A DNA stretch of 64,000 nt from Ephydatia muelleri (Eukaryota > Porifera > Demospongiae > Spongillida > Spongillidae), in NCBI GenBank assembly GCA_013339895.1, contig JABACO010000020.1:6196901-6260900 (forward strand), given 5' to 3'. Both the position numbers and the translations under genes were made by a program. This document shows positions 45,301 through 64,000 of this stretch, in pieces; the first letter of the stretch is position 1, and the number at the start of each line of letters is the position of its first letter. The notes under the pieces are model-generated. The model did not search any database and was not told the origin of the DNA. It worked only from the letters and a program-made list of their open reading frames with translations.

Positions 45301-48300
45301 ATGGCCTCAAACTTCCGCGCAAAGAAATTGTGATCAGCTACCTGCATGTGCGTAACATACGTATGTGTATGTTTAATATATGCAATGCTTACATATATGT
45401 ATATGTAATGTCCGTTACGTATGTGTAATGACCGTTACGTATGTGTAATGTTCAGTTACGTATGTGTAATGTTCGTTACAGTATGTGTAATGTTCGTTAC
45501 ATATGTGTAATGTTCGTTACATGTAATGTTCGTTATATGTAATGTTCGTTACGTATGTGTAATGTCCATTACATATGTGTAATTTATGTACTCGTTACGT
45601 ATGTGTAATGACTGTTACATATGTGTAATGTATGTACTCGTTACGTATGTGTAATGACCGTTACGTATGTGTAATGTATGTACTCGTTACGTATGTGTAA
45701 TGTATGTACTCGTTACGTATGTGTAATGTACACTAGTCTAATGTATGCATGAAACCATATAGTATAATATTATGACATCAATTCACCAACAGGTACCAGT
45801 GAGTGCTATTAGAAAAGCACCTTATAAAATGGCACATGACAGCCCCTCCCTCCTCCCCTCTCCATACCTTGAGCTTATCAATATCGCTGGCTACATAATC
45901 ATTGGGGGAACATCCACACCAATCCACAACATCCTTGTACTGACAGCGGCACCCAAGCTTCCTATTCCAATTAGTGACCCTCAGGTTGGTCTTGACATAT
46001 GTTTCACACATGGGTCCGTTTATCAACGCGGTGTGAAAGAAGGACTGGGGATGAGAAATGGAGTCAAATGAGAAACTCAAGTGGATCAACGGTGTGACTT
46101 AAGGGGTGTGGCAGTGGTGTGAAGTGTAACCACACCCCTTGAGTAGGTGCAGGCATGGCTACCACACCCCTAGAGGAGGTGTGGCTACCACATCCCTAGA
46201 GGTGGTGTGGCTGTACCACATCCCTAGAGGAGGTGTGGCTACCACACCCCTGGGGGGGGGGGGGGGGGTCTGACCTCTGCTGGCAGTAGGGAGAACTGGT
46301 AGTAGTTCTTGAGGGTAGTGAGGAAGTGGTCCTTGGTAGTCACCAGGTAACGGCTGTAGTTCCTATTGATCACTATCCAATCACTGCCACCATCAAACCT
46401 GCAGGGCAGGGCACGTGTGAGATGACAAAGGTGGGACTGGGGACTGGACAAACCTAATGGTGGAAGGCAGGGTGCGTTGGCCAATCCTCCACATGTGTTC
46501 ATCACATTCCACAAACGTTCGATCCAATCCTTGCTTGTGGACGAATCTGTTAAGGCATGTGAGCAATGGGAACTCAGACACACACTACTCTCTCTAAATG
46601 AAAATGATTACAAATTCATAGCACGTCTCTCTACATAATTATCAGCCTCGCCCCCAAGAAGACCCCCAAGAACATCTGGCCCCACCCCCAAGAACATCCG
46701 GGGTGTGGTGGGGGCGCGCCCACTACCAAGAACATCTGGTCCCACCCCAAGAACTTCCGGACCCCACCCCCTAAGAACATCTGGCTCCACCCCAAGAACA
46801 TCTGGCCCCACCCCCAAGAACATCCAGCCCCACCCTCAAAGGTACCTATCCAAATCACCACCATGAGTTCTGACGAAGTTATTTTTTCTGTGCACCCGAA
46901 GAAATGTCACCAGCTCATCATTCCCCCTGAAATGGGAGGGAGGGAGGGAGTGGAAGTGAGGGAGGGAGTGGAAGTGAGGGAGGGAGTGAAAGTGAGGGAG
47001 GGAGTGAAAGTGAGGGAGGGAGTGGAAGTGAGGGAGGGAGTGGAGAAGGCAACATAGAAGAGCAAATCTTACTTTAGAGGGTAATCTGATTCGCTGAGGT
47101 TGATAAAGAAGTCCCAGCTCCAGTCAGTTAAGACGTACTCCAACTCTTCCAAAGCCTTCAGAAGCATTTGCAACAACGAAGCTCCACCCCAAATGGTTGC
47201 CATGCGCCAAGGGGGCAGGTAAACGTTGGTGAATCCATGAACCATCCCAGACACCTTACGATGGAGATAGTCTGACCTCTGATAGGATGACATTGGGGAG
47301 GGAGAGGAGGGCAAACAATACTGCTAGCAAACCTCTTTGTTAAGACTAAGAATGCAGACATCCTACAAGTGTCATTAGTTATCACTACAGCACAAGTGGG
47401 GTTTCCAGTTGAAGGATGAGCAGGTGCACTCAATCATAGGAATGGACTTATATGGTCAGTAGAGCTAACATTAAGTTTCATCATGCATACCAATACATAC
47501 ACACAAATGTACACACATAGATGTACAGTTACAGACATCATATACACATACACACAAACACGCAAATACATATGCACACCCATGCACATACACACATACA
47601 CCCATGCACATACACACATACACACATACACACATACACACATACATACACACATACACATACACACATACACCCATGCACATACACACATACACACATA
47701 CACATACGCACATACACCCATGCACATACACACATACACACATGCACACATGCACACATACGCACACATACACATACACACATACACCCATGCACATACA
47801 CACATGCACACATGCACACATACGCACACATACACATACACACATACACCCATGCACATACACACATGCACACATGCACACATACGCACACATACTGAAT
47901 CAACATGGATGATGTAGTAATGATCGGCGTGGTAGATAGCCTTGAACAACTGCTTTAGTTGCCTAAAGGCTCTCCCATGGACGGATAGCAGGAACACCAC
48001 TCTGGCCAAGGGACCTTTGCCCAGCGAGTAGGGAACATGCTGAAACGTGATCCCAGGGTCCCTGCCAAGGGGGCAGAGGCTCACAATGCTCTGATTGTAC
48101 AGCCTCCCGGCCTCAGCCAGACACGAGATGTTCCTTATGTACTCCTGGCAATCCCTTGGTCCTAGCCCTGCCTATGGCCGATAGGGCATCTTTGTCTGTC
48201 GGCGTGCACTGGAGGTCTGGGGGTGTGGTCAGAATTGGAAGTGTAGTTGGCATATAGGCTAAAGCCTTTGCAGATGGGTGAGTGTCAGTGCGTATGACTG

Positions 48301-49146
48301 CGGTTATATCCTTGAGTTTGCTCACTATTGGTCCTCCGTCGGAAGGGATAAGCAAGGAATTTTCCAAGGTGTGCTTGTCCTACGAGAGGCATCGTAATGG
48401 GTAGGAAGGTATAACTGCAGGGTAGCCCCCCCCCCCCACACACACACCTCTTCCTTGTAAACCAAATGCCGTGAGTGGGATGTAAAATGCATTTAATTAA
48501 GCCTTTTCAAAGGAGGAGGCACAAGGATTAGTAAGCTGATCTCTGTGCAAATATGGTACAGAACACGCACTTAAACCTATACATGTGTCATTTTAATGTT
48601 TACAACACAAACTACAATTTTGTGGCCTTATTGTGTAATCTCCAACATTAGATTTACTTCAAAAGAGTAGTGTAAACTTCCCGACCTGGATATAAATTGT
48701 ATGATTTCTTGTCTGTATAGACTTGAAGCGCATGCATCCAGCCATCATGTGGTCTAGTCAAGTGTGAGGGAGTTTGTGAAGAGATACTGAGGCAGTACAA
48801 CCCTACACCTTATCACACCCCCTCCATCACCTGCCACCATCAGCTAGGGATGCACTTACTAGTTACTACTCCATTGCAAGGCCGTACGAGGCTGCTGCCC
48901 AACCAGACATGCCCCTCCCCCCAAACATTTGCAAAAGCTGCCACAAGTCAAGTACCCTAAAGGAATCGCATTCTTATTCGAAATGCTACATTCATTCGCG
49001 GAGGGAACACTTACAGCGTGTTCCCACGGATACTTTGTGCTTGCTGTCAAGTAATTGTTCACCATGGCCATTTGCAGAAGTATCATCAGCACGCATAAGC
49101 ACGCTGTGACGAGGATCACTTTCCATCTCAGACTCCGCGAAGCCAT
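42307..49146 (-). CDS. XYLT: Peptide O-xylosyltransferase (XYLT1/2 type)
   Basis: Golgi enzyme that transfers xylose from UDP-xylose to serine, starting glycosaminoglycan chains on proteoglycans. Exons: 49146-49015, 48379-47896, 47278-47073, 46926-46846, 46546-46454, 46398-46275, 46044-45868, 45341-44901, 42951-42307. Exon 1 encodes a type II membrane anchor (MASRSLRWK, then about 20 hydrophobic residues). The GT14 catalytic region follows: [71 protein letters not shown] and [10 protein letters not shown]. The last exon holds the Xylo_C domain, ending [16 protein letters not shown] as in animal XYLTs. The product is about 793 residues, slightly short because the stem is short. Exon 2 has one base too many (see findings). 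An upstream in-frame ATG at 49254 is less likely than the one at 49146. Confidence 0.93.
43085..44190. repeat. 30-bp minisatellite, about 37 copies
   Basis: Near-identical 30-bp units (ATGGATAGATGCAATCCACC then ATAGATACYC) fill XYLT intron 8. Variation is mainly CTC/CCC and a few one-base losses. As 30 is divisible by three, several frames stay open on both strands. Very recent, homogeneous expansion. Confidence 0.97.
45395..45735. repeat. 16-20-bp imperfect tandem repeat
   Basis: Copies of TTACGTATGTGTAATGT with CGTTACGTATG variants in XYLT intron 7. Confidence 0.9.
46130..46268. repeat. About 26-bp repeat and poly-G tract in XYLT intron 6
   Basis: Four copies around TAGAGGAGGTGTGGCTACCA, ending in about 17 G close to the splice donor of XYLT exon 6 at 46275 on the minus strand. 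Confidence 0.85.
46645..46835. repeat. About 21-bp repeat
   Basis: Seven or so copies of AAGAACATCTGGCCCCACCC with variants, in XYLT intron 4. Confidence 0.88.
46932..47045. repeat. 18-bp repeat
   Basis: Six copies of GTGAGGGAGGGAGTGGAA in XYLT intron 3. Confidence 0.92.
47520..47895. repeat. CA/CATACACCCATG repeat
   Basis: Complex CA-rich array. On the XYLT sense strand it is a GU-rich tract that begins at the 5' splice site of exon 2 (intron starts GTATGTGTGCGTATGTGTGC). Confidence 0.92.
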
Positions 49147-49342
49147 CTCACCAACTCCAATTCGCTTCACAGCATGCCTGGTCGAGCAATCGTGCAAACG
49201 CCCACACGCACGGTATATTCTAATTCTTGCGCAGCAGCACTGAGTAGTATACACATAAAACGCGCTGTGGATTCGGGGTTGAAGCTGCTCATGTAGCCCG
49301 CGTTACGCATAGGCCTATATCTGTTAATAGAAGTAGCAGAAT
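49147..49342. promoter_or_regulatory. Bidirectional promoter between XYLT and RBM18
   Basis: The start codons of the two divergent genes are 196 bases apart. No TATA box stands out in either direction, and the sequence is GC-richer than the surroundings. Shared regulation is inferred from spacing only. Confidence 0.6.
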
Positions 49343-50951
49343 ATGGAGGCGAGCGAGGAGCTGGTCTCGAGTGAAAAGGAGGACGCGGGCCCTAGTGAAG
49401 AGAAAAAGGCAGTCAACACTATCCCCGTACCGCCTCCTGTGCCCGATTCTGGTATATCAATTCTAGCACATAAAATCTGGATCGGAAATCTTGACAGAAG
49501 GCTCACCGAGTAAGTTATATTATGCTAAAACTTATGCATGTGGACACTATAGGCTAACTACTAGGTTGTACTCTGGCTGTCATTATAAGGTGCATGTTAA
49601 GTGGTTAGGAGTACTGAGTACAGCGCGTTATGTGTGTGTCGTGCATAGATAATGAATCGCAACATGTAGCTACTGTATACCCAGCATGAATTGTGAAAAT
49701 GAAACAATAGCTACAATTAATGATGGGGTGGGGTGGAGGTAATACAATCTTGTAACGAATTATACTATGGGACAGACGAGGTGAAAATGACCTGATTTCA
49801 GGGAGGGAAGTGAGACTCCACTCTCTAATAATTTCAACTCCCTTTACACCTTTATGCACTAAATCTTTGTAATTACAATGTCATTGACTGTGTGTTCCAC
49901 TTTGTCGCATTGTGCAATTTAGGGGAATTAAAAGGAGACAGGTATTTGCAGATTTTGTTGATGCACTATCAATGGCTGGTTATGGTGTGGTACACTGCCA
50001 GCTTGACCAATCACAATGCATTCATTTCCCCCCTTGAATTTATCACAGGCAGAATATTCTGGAATTTGTTTCACGATATGGGGAAGTGGTTTCTTTCAGG
50101 TTTATGACCTTCAAGCAGGGTCCCGAGAAAGGAGAGCCAAGAGGCTATTGTTTTGTTGAGTACTCCACAAGAGAGGCAAGTCCAGTTACTCTTTCCTCTC
50201 TCCAATTTGGGGGGGGGGGGGAAGCTTATGCTTTACTGCCATTACATTGCACTGGTTTTGATGCAGCAAGCCGAGCGGGCCAAGGCGGCTTTAAATGGGA
50301 AGAAAGCCCTCCGTAGAAGGGTGGCTGTGGAGTGGGCTAGGCCAGATGAAGGAGCCAAGAAGGGTGTAAGTGTGGGCTTGGTCTCGGAATAACCATCACA
50401 AGGGTGTCTCTCCTGATGTAGGCAGAGACCGTCTCGAATACATGGGACGCCAGTGCTGTGTCAGAAACACTTCGGAGTGGAGTCAGGTATGTTTTAATGC
50501 ACTGATAGAGTGTCTCTTGTGAAGTGGAGTTACATATCAGGGGAATGAGTTGTGTACATATTATTACGTATCAGTGGCACTATGTGTGCTTCAATTCATC
50601 CCCTGTGCTAAGATATTTGAGGGCCTGCTTTTATGAGAAAATGAGGGGTTCTTGTATTACTGGACATTATGGGCAACTCCTAACGATTCGATCTTATGTG
50701 TTGTGAATACAAGTTATTAAAGTTGCCTCCACTGTAACTTTAGCACGAGCTCAAAGATTGCTGCCTTGGAGGCCAAGCTGAAGCAGATGGAAGACGAGGC
50801 CAAGGGCATCATCAAACCTTCCTCTTCCTCGGCCACAGCCACGCAAATGTCGCAGCAGACACACCACAGATCTGAAAGGCCCTATAGCGGCAGAGGTCGT
50901 AGCAGATATCGTGGGTGGAGACCTTACGATAGACGTCCCAGAAGATATTAA
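49343..50951 (+). CDS. RBM18: RNA-binding protein RBM18
   Basis: Small single-RRM protein of poorly known role. Exons: 49343-49509, 50049-50175, 50267-50365, 50422-50486, 50744-50951. They give 221 residues (about 190 in human). The N-terminus is acidic. The RRM has RNP2 IWIGNL and RNP1 RGYCFVEY, followed by AKAALNGKKALRRRVAVEWA. Downstream, SSKIAALEAKLKQMEDEAKG matches the family-typical AKIKAIEAKLK helix. The C-terminus is Arg/Tyr/Gly-rich (SGRGRSRYRGWRPYDRR), longer than in vertebrates and likely RNA-binding. Intron 2 starts with GC instead of GT. AATAAA near 51356 could be the polyadenylation signal. Confidence 0.9.
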
Positions 50952-51497
50952 TTTAGCGATATCTGTGTTCATGTTTGTAAATGCAGGTGTACCATGCTCC
51001 GTTGTTTTCTACAGCATACATTAGCTTGCATAGCATAGTGCTGCGTCTTTAGTGTTTGTGGTGGGGGCAAGGTGTGCATGTTTTGGAGCTCGTGACTCGA
51101 GCAGGGTGAATCGTCCGGAGGGAGATTGCGCTGTGGTCCCATCGCCAAGAAGGCAACGCATCGCATCGTCGTGATGCCTTCGGGTCAGAGGTCGTCTGGT
51201 TTTCGTTAGCGGCGGGCCGATAGCACTTGAGTGTTCCGGATGCTGCCAGATGCCTTCCTTTGGTGGCTTCGGTCGTTCTCCCGCGCGCGGTCGTTCCGAG
51301 GGGATCAACACCAAAGCGGATGTTTGGCGACAGAAATTATAACAATAATTGCGATAATAAACAATAACTAGTTTGTTCACTCGATATGGGCTTAGGTGGG
51401 CGTTACCTTGTACGTTATTATAAAAATCGTCGAATTAGATAACTTGTTTTGAGGGACACAGGAGTTACACGCAGAACCGAAAAGAGGTGTTTCGCTA

Positions 51498-54176
51498 ATG
51501 TCGCTTGAAACTTTGTCGCATGAGGAAGATAACGGAGAGGATCCGTGTCAATCCATTCGTCCGCCATCAGATGATCGCGAAAGAATGTTACATTTGGAAA
51601 CCGCCGTTGCCTGGATCAAGCAGCAAGTGGTACGCAGTACTTTTTTTTTTTGTTTTTTTTTTTGTTTTGTTTTTGTTTTTGGGTAGTAGCAGCGTTAGGC
51701 TCTCGCAAGGTCGGCTTTTAATTACTGTGTAAGTGGGCGTTGGATAGTCCCCAGTGGGGAAGCTGTGCCGTATTCATGTACGGTTACGGCAACAGCGAAC
51801 TTGCTAATTTCTGAGGGGGATATTTTATTTGATTGGTATAACTCTAAAGAGTATCGTAAACGAGGTAGAATACGTTGTCATTGGGTTGCCGCAATATATG
51901 GTTTGCTGTATTCGGCCTATGGTGTGCGGGGCGACGGGGCTGAAGTTTTAGCTGCCGTCTGCGGTGGGAGGAGGAGCGGGAATTGTGTCGTCGCATGGGC
52001 AACTCGTCGAGTATAAGGTTAAACTGCGGGGAAGCAGCCATGGGTACTTTTAAAAATATATAATATTTTTGATGAGTGTGGCCGACGCTATACCTTCTCC
52101 ATTTTCAAACTTGCAACACTTTCGTACTAAAATGTCACCCTTTTCCATGTAAACGTATGGTATGCGGTGGTGGCATTGTCAGAGATCTCTGGCATTGTTG
52201 CACCAGGGTTGCCTCATACCTGTGGGGAGGCACAACCCTATTAGCAGCTGCTGTCTGGAATCTGTGTAAACATTTATTTTTCAAAAAGGATTAACACTAT
52301 TTGTGCTCGACGCCGCGCTTACAAAGATCTAAACGTTCGAGGATAAACAGTTGGAAAAAAGAAATGTCACGCTGGTCGTTTGGGTGACGTACCCTTAGTC
52401 TTATGTTTATGTAGCTGTAATTATGCTTTGAACCTGCATGTCAACAATGGCTGCCTCCTTGTTCATGCACTGCTCTATGCGCCAAAGATTTATTAGTGTG
52501 TGTGTGTGTGGGGGGGGGAGGGGTTGTAGGTAGCCATATACCACAGGGGAGGGGCTTGGCCTCCACTCCAGTCAATACAAGAGCTTGTGGTCTGCTATGT
52601 CTCTAGAGTCATTATCAATGGCCACATCCAGTGCATACATTCACACCATCACATGTGTGTGATAATCTAAATTGCTTGCCATTCTCCTAAAAAGCCCTCT
52701 TTCAATCCACTATCATATCTTCTGTCTCTGTCATACCACTACATGTGCCACCATCACCATCCCTGGACATTCACCGCTTAGTAAACAACCCCTCCCCTTT
52801 TGACCACACACTAACTCGAAAACTCAGCACTTAGTGCCTGGAGCAAACATTCCGGGTCTTATTTTGCCCCAATGAATATGTTCTCTGTAAGAGGGGTTAG
52901 TATGTTGTTTAGGTCATGATTTTCAAAGAGGTGCAATTCCTAGCGATCTTTGCTATTCATGACAGCTGGAATGTTGTATTCAACATCTTCACCTGGTGGG
53001 TGTGAGACAGCTGGTGGGCAAGTGCCATAAGTGGCATTAAGGGAGGTGATGGTAGGTGCTTGGCGCCATGTTTTGGAGCTACTTAGATGGACTTTTACTG
53101 GAGAGGAGATAATTTACGGGAGAATGTTTCAAATTCCATAGCAATGCACGGGGAAAGAAGGTTCATATTGCCAACCTGTTGAAATAACGGCATCATACCT
53201 AGCAGCTGCCACTGCAGAAGTTATGCACAATGATAGTATTCCTTTCCACACCCACTGCATAGTTAAGTCCATATATTCCTTAGCAGTTTGAACCTATAGC
53301 AAGGTCCTCCAACTACTTGTACACAAAACTGGAAGGTGGCCAAAGCAGCACTTTGGGCTTATATAGAATTGTGTGCGTGTGCATATGTGGACTAAGAATG
53401 GTTTGCATGTTGCGTTAAGAGCCCTTGAGGCTGTCTGGGGAGGGGGGGGGGAGGGGGTGCTTGAAAGTTCTGCATGTTCTTCTAATGAAGTGGGTGCGAT
53501 ATTTTAAAGCCATCGTAATTTTGAGAGCAAGCTAATCTAGTGGGCCATAATGGCATAGTTCTTTGCTTGCTTTATAACTAATTGACGTTGGTATGTGAGC
53601 ACAGGCATGTGCAACATGGGTGTGTTAACATGGGTATGTGACCGTGAGTTTGGGATTACTAAGATGTTAACATGGTTTGCAAACACGAGGGTGCCCCTTA
53701 AAAACTTGATTTGTGCATCCTGCATGAAGATGACGTAGGTGCTGTGTTGACCTGGCCACCCAAGAGAACTTCCTATATTATACTCATCCCTCCTCATGTG
53801 CACCCTCCTATCCACACACCTCCCCTTCACCACATCTCTCCTGATGTGCACCCTTCTATCCACACACCTCCCCTTCACCACATCTCTCCTGATGTGCACC
53901 CTCATATCCACACACCTCCCCTTCACCACATCCCTCCTGATGTGCACCCTCCTATCCACACACCTTCCCTTCACCACATGCATATCTTCCTACTCCACTT
54001 TCCTGCAACATTCGCACTCCCCATCACATCTCCATCCTCCCACGTTTTCCTCAACCAGCTACCACCGTCCTTTTGTCCACTCTATTTAATGTGTTCCTTC
54101 TTTCTCATTTCACTCCTCTTCTCTTGTTGTTTCTACTTGCTTATTTCACTACCCCTTCTCTCTCTCTCTCTCTCCC

Positions 54177-54207
<31 letters not shown>

Positions 54208-55930
54208 TTCTCTCCCCCTCCCTTCCTTTCTCTCCCTCCCTACCTCCCCTATTTGCAGGATGCTCTGCGTAACTACGATCGGGAGATCCTCCAGGACCTG
54301 TGGAAGGTTCGCTCCAACATCCACGATATCAGGGAGCTGCAGAAGCAGGTGATGAAGGATGAGAGCCGGTTGCTCGAGGACTCCATGACCGCCTCGTCGG
54401 AAGATGGCACCCTGCTCAACAGGAGCGCCACCCCCACCGCCAAGCAACCCCTCAGCAACACGGCAACGTGGCGCTCTACCAGCAGTGGCCCCCTGGCAGA
54501 CCTGCCCCCTCCCGCCCACCTGCTGCAGCCCATACGCCCCCCGCAGGGAACAGAGAGCTCCACCCCCATCATCGTGAGGAAGCTGATGAACCTCAGCAAC
54601 GGTGGGGAGGTGCCGGCGGGGGTCGTCGTCAAGGAGGGGGAGGCTGTGCCCACAGGGAAAGGGGCGTGGTCTGGCAAGAAGGAGGCAGAGTCGTTCAAGG
54701 ACGAGGAGATGCTGGGGATGGCCCCCCAGGGGAATCAGGTGGGGGTGGCGGAGGTGAAGATTTTGGGGACGACCGATGTCATCTCGGATATGCAGAAGTT
54801 GCGACTGAGGCTGGAGGAGGAGTGCAGGCTGGAGCTGGCCGCCATGGACCGGCAGTTCCAGACCCGCATCCACCAGGTGCCAGAGTCCTACTTTCGTCCT
54901 GGCTCCGCCCCTTCCCAGAGGAAGGAGCTGCAGGGGGCGGCCCCCTCCCACTCGAGGGTGTCGAGCGATGCATCCGACCAGTCCGGTTCCACGGGTGCGA
55001 GCCACAAGCGTGACTACTCCCTCCCCGTCAATCTGGAGACCCAGACCCCCTCGCCTGCCCTCACAGGCCCTGCTGTTGGGGATAAGGCGCCCCATACGCC
55101 TCCACAACCATCGCTTCAGGCGCCCTCCTCTCGCCATCTCCCCGGTCAGGTCCTGAGTGCCGAGAGGGCCGTTGCCGTCGCCGCTACCAACAACAATAAC
55201 AACAAGGGGTTTTCGACCCCTCCCCCCCTCCGTTCGCCCCCCGCGTACCAGCAGCCCGTGTTCCAGAGTTTCAGGCAGAACAATCACGCTCCGAGGGCCG
55301 TCCAGTTCGCCAGGACGTCGAGCGGCAACGTGGCCCAGCAGCAACAGCAGGGCCTGACACAGAGCTGCGACTTCTCGTCCTCCGACGTTCCAATCCAAGC
55401 GGGTGGGACCCACTACTCCACCCTGGTTATCAAAGGGAAGAAGAAGAACCACGCCCCCCACTCTGTAAGCACGGACGGCGCAGGGTCAGAACAGCAGCAG
55501 TTTGGCCCCAGCGCTAGCGGAGAGTCTCCTCTCTACGACCGCCTGGGGGCGCACCTTGTAGACCAACCTGAACAGAAGACCGTTCCTTTGCAATTGGGGA
55601 ACGTACAACCGAGTCAACAGCAGCAGCAGACTCAGTTGAAGTTAGGCGCCTCAATCACAGCCCGCGCACCTGCCTACCAAGAGCTCCACCTTTCAGGGGA
55701 CGCAGAGGTCGCACTCGAAGCTGGAAACGAGGAGCAGCGTTCCATTCATGCAGGTGCCCTCGCCGCCCCCCGGGGCTCCTAACGGGGGGGCCGTGGTGCA
55801 CCCTGAGGTCATCCAGCCGTATATGAGCACACACGAAGTTAAAGCGGAGATGAAGAAATACGTTCCCTTTGCTGACAAGAAGAGAAAGTCTGCTGACGGT
55901 ACAAATATCCCCGAACAGACGTGGTGCTAA
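51498..55930 (+). CDS. LURAP1-like leucine-rich adaptor candidate
   Basis: Exons 51498-51629, 54259-55464 and 55697-55930 give 523 residues. Across exons 1-2, HLETAVAWIKQQV plus ALRNYDREILQDLWKVRSNI forms a predicted helix whose LR..D..ILQ.L spacing resembles the LURAP1 family, adaptors that link to actomyosin regulators. This is recognition by pattern only. The middle is long and low in complexity (Pro, Gln, Ser), with a second short coiled coil (ISDMQKLRLRLEEECRLELA). The last exon has MSTHEVKAEMKKYVPFADKK and ends QTWC. Exon 2 is unusually GC-rich beside AT-rich flanks. An alternative reading through 55465-55696 changes the C-terminus (see findings). The gene model is solid; the name is tentative. 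Confidence 0.65.
51630..54258. other. Large first intron of the LURAP1-like gene
   Basis: No gene recognised. It contains a T-rich run at 51640-51680, GT/G runs at 52495-52522, a 48-bp tandem repeat at 53795-53985 and a (CT)n tract at about 54155-54230 leading to the acceptor. Confidence 0.6.
53795..53985. repeat. 48-bp tandem repeat, 4 copies
   Basis: Unit begins GATGTGCACCCTCCTATCCA. 48 is divisible by three, so an ORF runs through it, but the sequence is intronic. Confidence 0.93.
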
Positions 55931-56253
55931 AACCCCCGACGTTTGCGCAAGAGAGTATGCTTGTTTGTATGGATGTGAGCATTGTACCATTATATCCATC
56001 GACGTACGTATTTGTGTTGAATATTATTTTTTTCGTTATTAACGAGAGCATCGGACGTGACACTTTAAAAAAACAACCTTTGTAACAGACCGCGTGCGCA
56101 AATATCCATGTATTTGGATTGGATGCTGCTCGCGTGATTCGTTCCGAAACATTCTTTTTATCAGAACAAGGGCTTGGACAGTGACTAATTACTACGTTCA
56201 ATCAAAACTAGAGACCGCCTGCTAACCGACGGGACGTAGGACCGAGTGATGTT

Positions 56254-64000
<7,747 letters not shown>

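Noticed and set aside
54133..55461. 442-codon antisense ORF opposite exon 2 of the LURAP1-like gene
   Set aside because: It mirrors a GC-rich coding exon and has no splice or start support. The plus-strand exon fits its neighbours by phase.

Overview
The window is animal nuclear DNA. The genes are split into many small exons with GT-AG introns, and the introns and spacers are full of microsatellites, minisatellites and homopolymer runs. I could rebuild six genes by matching splice phases exon by exon. The species cannot be fixed from this sequence. An early-branching or other invertebrate animal, perhaps a sponge, fits the divergent single-gene orthologues, the striated-type myosin, the isolated SRCR exon and the dispersed repeat families, but this is inference.

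Layout from left to right. (1) 87-7744, minus strand: a RALBP1 (RLIP76)-like RhoGAP gene, complete at its 5' end and unfinished at the left edge. (2) 7745-14680: a mostly gene-free spacer with a 250-bp hairpin element, an orphan SRCR-domain exon and a 1.4-kb inverted duplication carrying a small conserved ORF. (3) 14847-33195, plus strand: a complete 37-exon striated-muscle-type myosin II heavy chain (about 1921 residues) with a TATA box, and one base missing in its short P-loop exon. (4) 34014-40429, plus strand: SRP68, 11 exons, 596 residues. (5) 42307-49146, minus strand: a peptide O-xylosyltransferase, 9 exons, about 793 residues, with one extra base in exon 2. (6) 49343-50951, plus strand: RBM18, 5 exons, head to head with (5) across 196 bp. 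(7) 51498-55930, plus strand: a LURAP1-like leucine-rich adaptor candidate with an optional intron near its 3' end. (8) 56254-64000, plus strand: the 5' part of SMG1, with unexplained ORFs on the opposite strand inside its fourth intron.

The genes do not form a pathway. They cover Rho/Ral signalling, contractility, protein targeting, proteoglycan synthesis, RNA binding and nonsense-mediated decay, as expected of an ordinary animal gene neighbourhood.

The most unusual signal lies in the introns. GU repeats sit just downstream of many 5' splice sites and AC repeats just upstream of several 3' splice sites, always relative to the sense strand of the host gene. The polarity flips with gene orientation. 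Two SRP68 introns carry GU followed by AC and could fold into hairpins that bring their splice sites together. Other points of interest are very long minisatellites open in several frames, a GC-AG intron in RBM18, and two clear one-base frame breaks at homopolymers, which look like assembly errors.
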